Assembly: GCF_003576455.2 (NCBI RefSeq)
Contig: NZ_CP032869.1
Location: 4,092,001-4,156,000 of the forward strand
DNA length: 64,000 bases
DNA from: Mucilaginibacter celer
GTDB lineage: Bacteria > Bacteroidota > Bacteroidia > Sphingobacteriales > Sphingobacteriaceae
Direction: 5' to 3'
The position numbers and the translations under genes are program-made. Positions 28,865 through 37,333 of the stretch are shown in pieces. The notes under the pieces are model-generated. The model was not told where the DNA came from. It worked only from the letters and a program-made list of their open reading frames with translations, and did no database searches. The first letter of the stretch is position 1. Every line of letters starts with the position of its first letter.

Positions 28865-29800
28865 ATGAACCAACCGCAAAATCCGCCGCCTTTTAATGAT
28901 CATGTTAACCGCCGTAAGTTTATAGCCCAGTTGGGTACGCTGGCCGGCTCGGTCGCCCTGCTGTCAGGCCCTTTAACAGGCAATGCCGCATCTATCATAA
29001 AACCGGTCGAAAGTTTCACCGTAGGCCAGATCATTGATCTGTTTATGAAGCAGGTGCCCGGTGCGCCTTTCCCCAACACGGTTGATACTTTAAAATCGGG
29101 AAATAGGGATACGGTAGTTACCGGTATAGTAACCACCATGTTTGCCACTATCGGCGTTATTGAAAAAGCCATCAGCCTTGGTGCCAACTTCATCATCGCC
29201 CACGAGCCCACATTTTATAACCATGCCGACGAAACCGCCTGGTTGGCCAACGATGATGTGTACCAATACAAAAAACAACTGCTTGATAAGCACAATATAG
29301 CCGTTTGGCGTAACCACGATACCATCCACAGCATTAAACCCGATGGCGTAGGCATTGGCCTGTTAAAACAGCTTGATTGGGTGAGCTATTACAGGCCCGA
29401 AACAGGCAACCTGCTTACCCTCCCTCCTACATCGTTAAGCGCTTTGGTTGATACGCTGAAGAAAAAACTAAGCATCGAAAAGGTACGCTACATTGGCAAC
29501 ACCGCCCAAAGCTGCCAAAAAGTTTTGCTGCTGCCGGGAGCAGCGGGTGGCCGCAGGCAAATTAGCGAGATAATGGCCAAAAAGCCCGATGTAGTAATTT
29601 GCGGCGAAATCTCGGAATGGGAAACTGCCGAATACGTGCGCGATGCCCAGGCTAAAGGCGATAAGCTCTCGCTGATTGTGCTGGGCCACATTGCCAGCGA
29701 AGAACCGGGGTCTGAATTTATGATAGGCTGGCTTAAGCAGAATGTGCCGGATGTGAAGGCTACGCATGTACATCCGGGTAATTCGTTGCAGTTTATGTAA
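28865..29800 (+). CDS. Nif3-like dinuclear metal-centre protein, exported form
   Basis: A 311-aa protein of the Nif3/YbgI fold. I choose ATG 28865 (MNQPQNPPP), 24 codons into the longest frame, since it puts a Tat-like signal (NRRKFIAQLGTLAGSVALLSG) near the N-terminus. The metal-binding region appears as IIAHEPTFYNH and the C-terminal VLGHIASEEPG plus HPGNS. Nif3 proteins bind two metal ions but their reaction is unknown. An exported version is unusual. It is monocistronic and followed by a copy of the palindromic repeat. Confidence 0.8.
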   Translation: MNQPQNPPPFNDHVNRRKFIAQLGTLAGSVALLSGPLTGNAASIIKPVESFTVGQIIDLFMKQVPGAPFPNTVDTLKSGNRDTVVTGIVTTMFATIGVIEKAISLGANFIIAHEPTFYNHADETAWLANDDVYQYKKQLLDKHNIAVWRNHDTIHSIKPDGVGIGLLKQLDWVSYYRPETGNLLTLPPTSLSALVDTLKKKLSIEKVRYIGNTAQSCQKVLLLPGAAGGRRQISEIMAKKPDVVICGEISEWETAEYVRDAQAKGDKLSLIVLGHIASEEPGSEFMIGWLKQNVPDVKATHVHPGNSLQFM

Positions 29801-29810
29801 GCCCCACCAC

Positions 29811-29909
29811 CACGTCATTGCGAGGCACGAAGCAATCGCACGGAAGTCGAGTGGCTATGCAAATCCGCCTTGTAAAGTTCGCGATTGCTTCGTTCCTCGC
29901 AATGACGTA
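29811..29909 (-). repeat. palindromic repeat, copy 1
   Basis: A 99-bp copy of the dispersed palindromic element. Its arms CACGTCATTGCGAGGCACGA and the inverse TCGTTCCTCGCAATGACGT pair with each other. The inner 35 nt (non-palindromic core) match other copies in the reverse orientation (GGCGGATTTGCATAGC on the minus strand). It begins just after the stop codon of the Nif3-like gene. Confidence 0.85.
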
Positions 29910-30365
29910 AGAGGTGAAAGCTTTCTTGCTTCCTGCCTCTTGCAGTCTTGCATCTTTCTCCTCCCTCTGCTGTCGTCCGTCCGTCACCCCGTGCCCAATC
30001 TTTATTTTGCCTATGTGGACACCTCAAAACCCGGTAAGCATCATCCCACCAAAACGCTCGATTTAGCATTAAAAAAAACCAATATTTTGCTAAATATGGT
30101 GCAATTGTGTACAATTGTAAATTACTCTGTTATTAGTTGTAAGCGTATACCCTTATCTGTAAACTTTACATTTAAAAAAACAGCATAATTTACATGATTA
30201 TTTGTTGATAAAATTTACAGGAAAGGGGCATTTTAATTTTAATTTACACAGAAAAAAGGGCTTTATTTAAGTAAAAATCGCATTTTTTATTTTTTGAAAT
30301 ACAAAGTGTTTTTTTTACAATAAGTTAATCCTACTTTTAACCGATTTTTAAAAAAAACATAATTT
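29910..30365. other. 456-bp AT-rich leader upstream of the sugar kinase
   Basis: There is no gene. The first part (to about 29995) is a CT-rich stretch with CCGTCCGTC related to one at 42160-42225. The rest is very AT-rich. It holds a palindrome TGTAAACTTTACA at 30158-30170 and a possible -7 element TACTTTTA at 30332-30339. The length suggests a regulated promoter or long leader for the gene at 30366. Confidence 0.4.
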
Positions 30366-31226
30366 ATGATCATAATTGCTGACGGTGGCTCAACCAAAAC
30401 CAATTGGTGCCTGGTTACCGAAGAGGGAAAAAAAGTTTACTTTAATACAGAGGGTTATAACCCCTACTTTTCAGGTACAGAGTATATCATACAATCGCTT
30501 AATGAAAGCCTGCCTACCGATCTTGAAAAAGACCAGATTACCGAAGTAAATTACTACGGTGCCGGCTGCTCAACGCCCGAGATGCGTAAGATTGTTGAAG
30601 AAGCCATGAAGGTGGTTTTCTCAAAATCGAAAGTTTACATCGGTCATGATTTATTGGCTGCAGCACGTGCTTTGTTAGGTAACACCGAAGGCTTTGCTGC
30701 TATTTTAGGCACGGGCACCAACACCTGCATTTATGATGGTAAAGAAGTTGTGCAAAATATCGACTCGGGTGCTTATATTTTAGGTGATGAAGGCAGCGGT
30801 TGCTACATCGGCAAAAAGCTGTTAACGGATTATTTACGTGGTTACATGCCCGAGCCTGTGCGTAACCTGTTTTGGGAAACTTACAAACTTACTCCTGATG
30901 ATATCAACGAGCAGGTTTACACCCAACCACGTGCCAACCGTTTTTGCGCAAGCTTCAGCAAATTTGTTTACGATAACAACGTACATATCGAATACTCACG
31001 CAACCTGGTTCGCACCTCGTTCGAAGATTTTTTCCGTAACCTGGTAACTCACTACCCTGATTATCAGAAATACACTTTTAACTGTATCGGTTCGGTAGGT
31101 TACAACTTCCGTAACGTACTGGAAGAGGTTGTTACCGAAAACGGCATGGTTGTAGGCAACATCATCCGCTCGCCTATAGATAACCTGGTGAAATTCCATT
31201 TGGAGCTGGCACCGAGCTCGTTGTAA
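30366..31226 (+). CDS. BadF/BadG-type N-acetylglucosamine kinase-like ATPase
   Basis: A 286-aa ASKHA-fold kinase. The phosphate-1 loop ADGGSTKTNW is at 5-14, the phosphate-2 region is AILGTGTNTC (about 112-121) and the DEGSG motif (about 139-143) precedes the sugar-binding helix. The family includes eukaryotic GlcNAc kinase and many uncharacterised bacterial members that probably phosphorylate amino sugars from wall recycling. A paralogue with the same motifs sits at 33221. It has its own terminator and faces the Nudix-type regulator. Confidence 0.82.
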   Translation: MIIIADGGSTKTNWCLVTEEGKKVYFNTEGYNPYFSGTEYIIQSLNESLPTDLEKDQITEVNYYGAGCSTPEMRKIVEEAMKVVFSKSKVYIGHDLLAAARALLGNTEGFAAILGTGTNTCIYDGKEVVQNIDSGAYILGDEGSGCYIGKKLLTDYLRGYMPEPVRNLFWETYKLTPDDINEQVYTQPRANRFCASFSKFVYDNNVHIEYSRNLVRTSFEDFFRNLVTHYPDYQKYTFNCIGSVGYNFRNVLEEVVTENGMVVGNIIRSPIDNLVKFHLELAPSSL

Positions 31227-31227
31227 G

Positions 31228-31405
31228 TCATAAGTCTTTAGTCAGAAGTACTAAGTCTTTAGTCAAGAGTCTTAAGTTAGGCTCACTCATAGAAATAAAA
31301 AAGCCGGAATTAATTTCCGGCTTTTTTATTTATCTAACTAAAACTTAGTACTTCTGACTTAAGACTAAAGACTTCCGACTTAGTACTTCTGGCTAAAGAC
31401 TTCCC
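31228..31405. repeat. long inverted repeat of AAGTCTTTAGTCAGAAGTACT units
   Basis: The left side has AAGTCTTTAGTCAGAAGTAC and related fragments; the right side has the inverse (CTTAGTACTTCTGAC... and AGACTTCCGACTTAGTACTT). Together they wrap around the terminator at 31297-31327 and could fold into one hairpin of about 180 nt. It lies between convergent genes and looks like a dispersed repeat, but only this copy is visible in the window. Confidence 0.6.
31297..31327. terminator. bidirectional intrinsic terminator
   Basis: A perfect stem AAAAAAGCCGGAA / TTCCGGCTTTTTT serves the kinase gene ending at 31226 and the convergent regulator gene ending at 31408. Confidence 0.9.
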
Positions 31406-31407
31406 AC

Positions 31408-32091
31408 TCAAACCAAATTCATCTCTCCCTGAAAAATCTTCCCGTACTTACGTTTATCAAATTTGTACAGCTTGGCGGCGCGGTATGATACCCCTTTTTG
31501 CTTTTCATCCAGCTCTTTTAAAAAGCCATAACTCAGCATTTTTTTGCGGAAGTTGCGTTTATCCAATTTTTTATCCAGTACAGCCTCGTAAAGCGATTGC
31601 AGTTGGGTAAGTGTAAATTTCTCGGGCAACAGCTCAAAAGCTATGGGTTGATAGTGCAGGCGGCGTTTAATTTTGTTAAAGCCGGTTTTGAAAATCTCAC
31701 TATGGTCAAAAGCCAGTTTAGGCAGCTCGCTTACCGGGTGCCAGAAGGCTTTTTTGGCGTACTGGGTTACCGGGCGTAGCTCCTTTTGGCCGTTTATGCG
31801 GATAAGCGCATAGTAGGCTACCGTAATTACGCGGCCCTGCGGGTGACGGTTTACCTCGCCAAAGGTGTGGAACTGCTGCATGTGCATATCGCGCAGGCCT
31901 GTAAGCTCATACAGGATGCGCTCGGCAGCATCGTCAATACTCTCGTCCTGCTCAACAATGTAGCCGGGCAGCGCCAGCCAGTCTTTATATGGCTCTTCGT
32001 TTCGCTCAATGAGCAAAATTTTAAGCTCGCCGGCTTCAAAGCCGAATATCACGCAGTCTATCGAGAATACGGAGTCAAACTTGGGTAACAT
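31408..32091 (-). CDS. NrtR/AraR-like Nudix-domain transcriptional regulator
   Basis: A 227-aa protein taken from ATG 32091 (MLPKFDSVF); an upstream TTG is possible. Residues about 8-135 form a Nudix domain whose box GYIVEQDESIDDAAERILYE lacks the canonical RE-x-x-EE residues, so it is probably non-catalytic and senses a ligand. Residues 150-227 are a winged helix (LTQLQSLYEAVL, KRNFRKKMLSYGFL, YKFDK). This layout is that of NrtR-type regulators and the Bacteroidota sugar regulator AraR. It is divergent from pfkA, with a palindrome in the shared gap. Confidence 0.85.
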   Translation of the reverse strand: MLPKFDSVFSIDCVIFGFEAGELKILLIERNEEPYKDWLALPGYIVEQDESIDDAAERILYELTGLRDMHMQQFHTFGEVNRHPQGRVITVAYYALIRINGQKELRPVTQYAKKAFWHPVSELPKLAFDHSEIFKTGFNKIKRRLHYQPIAFELLPEKFTLTQLQSLYEAVLDKKLDKRNFRKKMLSYGFLKELDEKQKGVSYRAAKLYKFDKRKYGKIFQGEMNLV

Positions 32092-32173
32092 TAATTCCAA
32101 ACTGTTGGTGAGATTTAGTTAATAAGTTTAAATATATAGCCTTAATTGCTAATCCAAAAAAAAATAAATAAAA

Positions 32174-32205
32174 TTTAATGGTGTAAATTACACACAGTAT
32201 CTTCG
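32174..32205 (+). promoter_or_regulatory. pfkA promoter with operator palindrome inside it
   Basis: A Bacteroidota-type promoter is formed by TTTA at 32174-32177 and TATCTTCG at 32198-32205, with a 20-bp spacer, against the consensus TTTG-N19/20-TAnnTTTG. The spacer contains the palindrome GTGTAA-A-TTACAC at 32181-32193. A dimeric repressor bound there would block RNA polymerase. The divergent Nudix-type regulator is the obvious candidate. Confidence 0.55.
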
Positions 32206-32229
32206 TGGCGATAAACCAAGGAGCGAAAG

Positions 32230-33213
32230 ATGCGTAAAATATCAAAAATAGGGGTTTTAACCTCGGGCGGCGATGCACCCGGAATGAACCCTTGTATACG
32301 AGCTGTTGTTAGAACAGCCCTGTATAACGGGCTGGAAGTTGTAGGGATAAGGCAAGGTTATAAAGGCCTTATTGATAACGACATGTACGAGATGAACAAA
32401 CGCTCGGTAAGTAACATCCTTAACTTAGGCGGCACCATTTTAAAAACAGCGCGCTGCCTGCCCTTCAAAACTGATGAGGGGATGGAGATAGCTTACCAAA
32501 ACGCCAAAGAACGCGGCATTGATGCCCTGGTGGTTATTGGCGGCGACGGTACTTTTACAGGTGCGCTCCGTTTCTCTCGTAAATACCCTGATATCGCCGT
32601 AATGGGCGTACCGGGCACTATTGATAACGACCTTTGCGGTTCAACCTATACCCTTGGCTTTGATACCGCTACCAACACGGTTATCGAGGCTATCGATAAG
32701 ATCCGTGATACTGCCGATGCGCACGATCGTTTGTTTTTTATCGAGGTAATGGGGCGCGATTCGGGCGCTATTGCTTTGCGTGCGGGGATTTCATGCGGTG
32801 CGGAGGCTATTTTATTGCCCGAGCGTACTACCGCTATTGATGATCTGATCCAGAACCTGAAAGAGGGCCACATGAACAAAAAATCATCAAGCATTGTAAT
32901 TGTTGCCGAAGGTGATAAAAACGGCGTTTGGGATGTGGCAAAGGCTGTACAGCAGGAAGTTAAAAATTACGATATAAAAGTTACTATATTAGGCCACTTG
33001 CAACGCGGCGGCAGCCCATCAAGTTTCGACCGTATTTTGGGTAGCCGTTTGGGCTTCGCGGCGGTTAACGCTTTAATAGCCGGCGAATCGCAAAAAATGG
33101 TAGGTTTGCAGGCCAACCAGATCTTGATGACAGATCTGGAACAAGCACTTAACCATCACGAGTTTAAGTTAGAAGATGATCTTTTACAAATGATGGATAT
33201 TTTATCGATATAG
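32230..33213 (+). CDS. pfkA: ATP-dependent 6-phosphofructokinase
   Basis: A 327-aa enzyme that phosphorylates fructose-6-phosphate to fructose-1,6-bisphosphate, the committed glycolytic step. The ATP-binding loop GGDAPG is at 13-18, GGDGT at 104-108 and the catalytic PGTIDND at 128-134. Gly in GGDGT next to Thr, rather than Asp, favours ATP over pyrophosphate as donor. The HLQRGG effector/substrate segment follows near 257-262. Length is typical. A BadF-type kinase gene begins 7 bp downstream and gap follows, forming one operon. Confidence 0.95.
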   Translation: MRKISKIGVLTSGGDAPGMNPCIRAVVRTALYNGLEVVGIRQGYKGLIDNDMYEMNKRSVSNILNLGGTILKTARCLPFKTDEGMEIAYQNAKERGIDALVVIGGDGTFTGALRFSRKYPDIAVMGVPGTIDNDLCGSTYTLGFDTATNTVIEAIDKIRDTADAHDRLFFIEVMGRDSGAIALRAGISCGAEAILLPERTTAIDDLIQNLKEGHMNKKSSSIVIVAEGDKNGVWDVAKAVQQEVKNYDIKVTILGHLQRGGSPSSFDRILGSRLGFAAVNALIAGESQKMVGLQANQILMTDLEQALNHHEFKLEDDLLQMMDILSI

Positions 33214-33220
33214 AAAATTG

Positions 33221-34069
33221 ATGATTGCAGTTGTTTATAGCGGATCGTACTTTGCACATTGGCGGCTTACTGACAAAGGGAGAACCGTGGCTTCCTTCAA
33301 AACCAATGGCATCAACCCCTATTTTAACGACGAGAAGCACATCCTCCAGCTGCTAAACAAAAACATTAACCTCATACACCACGCCGAAGAGATAAAACGC
33401 ATTTACTTCTTCGGCGCGGGTGCCTCTTCCGACGAGCGCCGCCAGATAGTTCACAACGCCTTCGCCCGGTTTTTTAAATTCGGTAAAATAACTGTTGAGC
33501 ATGATATTGCAGGTGCCGCCATTGCCTGTTGTAAAAACGAGCCGGGCATTATCAGCATTTGCGGCAGCGGAACCAACGCCGCCTGGTACGATGGTAAAAA
33601 GGTTGCCACCAACAACTACGGCTTAGGCTATATCCTTGCCGATGAGGGTAGCGGTAACTGGCTGGGCCGCCAGCTGATAAAAGGTTTCATGAACGATACC
33701 CTGCCGCCGGCCCTGCGCAAAAAGTTTATACACAAGTACGAGGCCGACCGTAAAAACCTGCTCGAAAAGGTTTACAGGCAAAAACAACCGGCATTATTCC
33801 TTAGTTCATTTACCGATTTTTATCTCGATAACAAGGCAGACCATCATCTGCAAAGCGTCATAAAAAAAGGATTTAGTAAGCTAATTTCTACATATTTGCT
33901 ACCTTTATACCAGCAACATCCCGAGGCGGGAATATACTTCGCCGGGTCGGTTGCCTTTAATTTTCAGGAGCATTTACATGAGGCCGCCGCCGAGGCCGGG
34001 TTGCAGATCACTAACATTATTAAAGAACCCATAAATAATCTATTAACCTACTATTCAAGTAAAAATTAA
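33221..34069 (+). CDS. BadF/BadG-type N-acetylglucosamine kinase-like ATPase, paralogue
   Basis: A 282-aa ASKHA-fold protein taken from ATG 33221; an in-frame TTG one codon earlier is less likely. It shares with the gene at 30366 the TNGINPYF, GAGASSDERR, ICGSGTNAAWYDG and LADEGSGNW segments. The first phosphate loop is weaker here (YSGSYFAHWRL in place of DGGSTKTNW), with the Asp missing, so nucleotide binding may be altered. It sits between pfkA and gap in one operon, 7 bp after pfkA. The function may be regulatory or specific for another sugar. Confidence 0.78.
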   Translation: MIAVVYSGSYFAHWRLTDKGRTVASFKTNGINPYFNDEKHILQLLNKNINLIHHAEEIKRIYFFGAGASSDERRQIVHNAFARFFKFGKITVEHDIAGAAIACCKNEPGIISICGSGTNAAWYDGKKVATNNYGLGYILADEGSGNWLGRQLIKGFMNDTLPPALRKKFIHKYEADRKNLLEKVYRQKQPALFLSSFTDFYLDNKADHHLQSVIKKGFSKLISTYLLPLYQQHPEAGIYFAGSVAFNFQEHLHEAAAEAGLQITNIIKEPINNLLTYYSSKN

Positions 34070-34075
34070 AAAATC

Positions 34076-35071
34076 ATGAAAATAGGAATTAACGGTTTCG
34101 GCCGTATTGGCCGCCTGGCATTCAGGGCTGCAATTGAAAGACCAGACATTGAAGTTGTTGGTATTAATGACCTTGTTGAGCCAGATTACATGGCTTACAT
34201 GTTAAAATACGATTCAACTCATGGTCAGTTCAAAGGCACTATTGCTGTAGAAGGTGGTCATTTGGTTGTTAACGGTAAAACCATCCGTGTTACTGCCGAG
34301 AAAGACCCTGCTAACCTTAAATGGAACGAAGTAGGTGCTGAAGTAGTAATCGAATCTACAGGCTTATTCTTAACCCAGGAAACTGCTCAGAAACACATCG
34401 ACGCCGGTGCTAAAAAAGTAGTAATGAGCGCCCCTGCAAAAGATGATACCCCTACATTTGTAATGGGTGTTAACCACAAAGCGTTAAAAGCCGATCAAAA
34501 CATCGTTTCAAACGCTTCATGTACTACCAACTGTTTAGCGCCTATCGCTAAAGTGTTAGATGATAAATTTGGTATTGAAGAAGGTTTGATGACTACAGTA
34601 CACGCTGTAACCGCAACTCAAAAAACAGTTGACGGCCCATCTGCAAAAGATTGGAGAGGCGGTCGTGGTGCTTACCAAAACATCATCCCTTCATCAACCG
34701 GTGCTGCTAAAGCTGTAGGTTTAGTATTACCTCAATTAAAAGGTAAATTAACCGGCATGAGCTTCCGCGTACCAGTTGCCGACGTATCTGTAGTTGACTT
34801 AACTGTACGCCTGAAAAACGGTGCTTCATACGAAACTATCAAAGCTGCAATGAAAGAAGCTTCTGAAGGCGAATTGAAAGGCATCCTTGGCTACACCGAA
34901 GACGAAGTAGTATCTGAAGACTTTAAAGGCGATGTACGCACTTCAATTTTTGATGCCAAAGCCGGTATCGGTCTGAATGATAACTTTGTTAAAGTTGTAT
35001 CATGGTACGATAACGAATGGGGTTACTCAAACAAACTGATCGACCTTGTTCAGGAAATTGGCAAATTATAA
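34076..35071 (+). CDS. gap: glyceraldehyde-3-phosphate dehydrogenase, type I
   Basis: A 331-aa NAD-dependent enzyme that oxidises and phosphorylates glyceraldehyde-3-phosphate. The NAD-binding GFGRIGR is at 7-13 and the catalytic motif NASCTTNC at 146-153 with Cys149. The conserved WYDNEWGYS appears near the C-terminus. The codon choice is more biased (many GCT, GGT, AAA) than in neighbours, as expected for a highly expressed gene. It starts 6 bp after the kinase gene and ends at a strong terminator. Confidence 0.97.
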   Translation: MKIGINGFGRIGRLAFRAAIERPDIEVVGINDLVEPDYMAYMLKYDSTHGQFKGTIAVEGGHLVVNGKTIRVTAEKDPANLKWNEVGAEVVIESTGLFLTQETAQKHIDAGAKKVVMSAPAKDDTPTFVMGVNHKALKADQNIVSNASCTTNCLAPIAKVLDDKFGIEEGLMTTVHAVTATQKTVDGPSAKDWRGGRGAYQNIIPSSTGAAKAVGLVLPQLKGKLTGMSFRVPVADVSVVDLTVRLKNGASYETIKAAMKEASEGELKGILGYTEDEVVSEDFKGDVRTSIFDAKAGIGLNDNFVKVVSWYDNEWGYSNKLIDLVQEIGKL

Positions 35072-35093
35072 TTGCTGCTTTTTCAGGTTATAT

Positions 35094-35132
35094 AAAAACG
35101 CCCTCCGGTTAGCCGGAGGGCGTTTTTTTTTG
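35094..35132 (+). terminator. intrinsic terminator after gap
   Basis: A perfect stem AACGCCCTCCGG / CCGGAGGGCGTT with loop TTAG is followed by nine T, 22 bp beyond the gap stop codon. Confidence 0.95.
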
Positions 35133-35212
35133 TTGCCCCCCACGTCAATGACGTGGAGGTGAGTGCAATTGATATTTTACTTATTCCCTGCCGCTAACCT
35201 CCTGTCTCTTTC

Positions 35213-35938
35213 TTACCAGGGCGTTTCGCCATAATCGCTCACATACTTACCCGTTGGCCCATCGGCACCAAGCATAGCATACTCAACAATTGGCGCGGCA
35301 CCATCTTCAACCGGTTTAGGGCCCTGGTTGCCGTTAAACTCGGTATTGGTGTAGCCTGGGTTTACCATGTTTACCTTTACCTGATCTTTCAAATCAAAAG
35401 CCAGGGCAACGGTGTAAGCGTTCAGCGCTGTTTTCGACGGGCCGTAAGCTGCCGATTTGAAGTGGTAATGTTCATAACCAGGATCGTTTTGATAAGTGAG
35501 CGAACCCAGATCAGAAGTAACATTAACTATGCGTGGGTTTGGCGATTTTTTAACCAGATTGATAAAAATGCGCACCGTGCGGATCACGCCGAAGAGGTTC
35601 ACTTCAAATACCTCCTTCATGGTGGCATCGCTGGTGTTGTAACTTACCTGTGGGAACGAACCGGGGATGCCGGCATTATTGATCAGCACATCCAGGTGAC
35701 TGATCTTAGCGGCCAATTCATCGTGGGCTTTTTGTACCGATGCCTCGTTGGTAACATCTATCAGCAATAGTTCAACATCGTTTAAACCTTCGGCTTTAAG
35801 CTGGGCAACGGCCTTTTCGCCCCGTTGCTGATCACGACTGCCCAGGTAAATATAGTAACCCGCGGTAGCAAGCTGGCGGGCGGCTTCCAGGCCAATTCCT
35901 TTATTGGCGCCGGTTATTAATACTGTTTGTTTTTCCAT
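35213..35938 (-). CDS. short-chain dehydrogenase/reductase
   Basis: A 241-aa classical SDR. The NADP-binding TGANKGIG is at about 8-15, NNAG at about 87-90, the catalytic Ser in VTSDLGS and the catalytic YGPSK (Tyr-x-x-x-Lys) near 166-170. Arg in GSRDQQRG after the second strand suggests NADP. It lies 51 bp downstream of an AraC-type gene on the same strand, a frequent pairing of regulator and target. The substrate is unknown. Confidence 0.9.
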   Translation of the reverse strand: MEKQTVLITGANKGIGLEAARQLATAGYYIYLGSRDQQRGEKAVAQLKAEGLNDVELLLIDVTNEASVQKAHDELAAKISHLDVLINNAGIPGSFPQVSYNTSDATMKEVFEVNLFGVIRTVRIFINLVKKSPNPRIVNVTSDLGSLTYQNDPGYEHYHFKSAAYGPSKTALNAYTVALAFDLKDQVKVNMVNPGYTNTEFNGNQGPKPVEDGAAPIVEYAMLGADGPTGKYVSDYGETPW

Positions 35939-35989
35939 AATGCAAAGCTATGGCGGGGCGCGTTTGGCAACACTGCACTTAGCAGGGCA

Positions 35990-36922
35990 TTAACTGTACA
36001 TTTCACGGATTTGCTGCCGGTAGGCTATGGGCGTGGTATCGGTAAGGCGTTTAAAAAAGCGGTTAAAGTAGGCAGCATCCTCAAAACCAAGCTCATCGGC
36101 AATTTGCTTTACCGATAGTTCGGTGTGCAACAGGCGACGTTTGGCCTAAACAATCAGCCGCTCGTGAATGTGGGTGATGGCGGTTTTGCCGCTTTGCTGT
36201 TTTATCACCTCACTGAAGTGACCGGGCGTGAGGTTAAGCTTTTCGGCATAAGCGGCAACATCATGCAGGGTTTGGTAATGCTCGCCTATAAGCGCCTGGT
36301 AGCTTTTAAGCAGGCAATAATTTAGGGTGATGCAGGTTTCGTTATACTGCTCGGTGTATAGCCTGCTCATGTAAATTACCAGCACCCGCAGCCAGGAGGC
36401 CAGCATTTGGTTGCGCCAGGTGCTATCGGTATTAAACTCGGCCAGCATTTTGCTCATGGTATCGTTAATAAAAGCTACATCTTCGGGCTTAAGCTGTATT
36501 TCGTGCGCGGCGGCGGGGTTTTGGATAATGGGCAGGGCGCGCAGCATGTGGTTATCTTCCAGCTGCAAAAACTCGTCGGTAAAACTAACCATCAGGCCAT
36601 TGGTAGGGCCGGCATGTTCTTTTAGGTGCACCTGTTGGGGTACGGTAAAATAGAACGTATCGGCCTTTACGGTGTAGGGCATAAAATCAATCCAGTGGCG
36701 GTTAGCGCCGCTTTTTATCAGCACAAACAGGTAATAATCTTTACGGTGAGGTTGCAGAAAAGCAGGGTCGAGCTTGTACTCGCCGCATTCGCCGCCTGCA
36801 TTGCGCACGTAGATCATGGCATTGCTATCGCCATTGTTTTGCGCAAGGGTGTAGGTGGGGATTATCGGTTTTTCGGGTGCTGTTAATACGGGCATGGTAC
36901 AAATAACGCAATTAGTGGGCAT
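35990..36922 (-). pseudogene. AraC-family regulator interrupted by an in-frame amber codon
   Basis: The full frame of 310 codons encodes an AraC-type regulator: an N-terminal cupin-like domain (to about 190) and a double HTH. Reading stops at a TAG at 36146-36148, after ...HIHERLIV, yet the same frame continues without other stops to a TAA at 35990-35992, giving AKRRLLHTELSVKQIADELG and the normal second HTH (FEDAAYFNRFFKRLT). The expected residue at the TAG is Glu (GAG in homologues, as in RLIVEAKRLL). A single G-to-T change explains it. The truncated 258-aa product would lack the second HTH, so the gene is probably inactive unless amber is suppressed. Confidence 0.85.
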
Positions 36923-37333
36923 TGTTTAAAAGGCCTATTAACAGGGGATTGTAAATGTTTTTGGGGAAGAGGGGATGAGAGGCAGGCGGGGTAAGAGCCA
37001 GGAAGTAAGGAAAAAGACAGAGATTGTTATTAATCGCGAACAAACGAGCGGTGGCCCGACAGAAAAGCGGGGCGGAAGCTTTTTTCTGTCTTGACTTTTT
37101 GGTTAATTTTGTGTCAAGACAAAAGTAACAGCCTCCGCGGCAAATGAGGGGCCAATGCTGTTATGTTAGCACTAAAGCCCGCTGCCCAACGAAAATAACG
37201 AAAGCCCTTTGCAAAGAAGTACTTATATATTGGCGAGAGGGTTCGCAACAAGCATTTTGCTAATAAACTAACACGGTCGCCCTCTTGGCCGGGCGGGGCC
37301 AGGTACTTTTGTCTTGACACAAAAGTACCCATC
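36923..37333. repeat. non-coding repeat region with 22-bp inverted repeat
   Basis: No gene is supported. An inverted repeat TTTTGTGTCAAGACAAAAGTA (37107 onward) and its inverse (ending near 37325) encloses about 200 bp. Near the right end a 37-nt GC-rich segment (37276-37312) is identical to 57734-57770. The minus-strand frame here (37114-37332) encodes LAPPGQEGD, an artefact seen when such repeats are translated. Confidence 0.6.

Noticed and set aside
29766..30188. A 140-aa plus-strand gene after the Nif3-like gene
   Set aside because: It reads through the palindromic repeat and CT-rich DNA; nothing in it resembles a protein family.
37114..37332. A 72-aa protein with LAPPGQEGD
   Set aside because: It is a translation of the dispersed GC-rich repeat; a similar false frame appears at 57721-57927.
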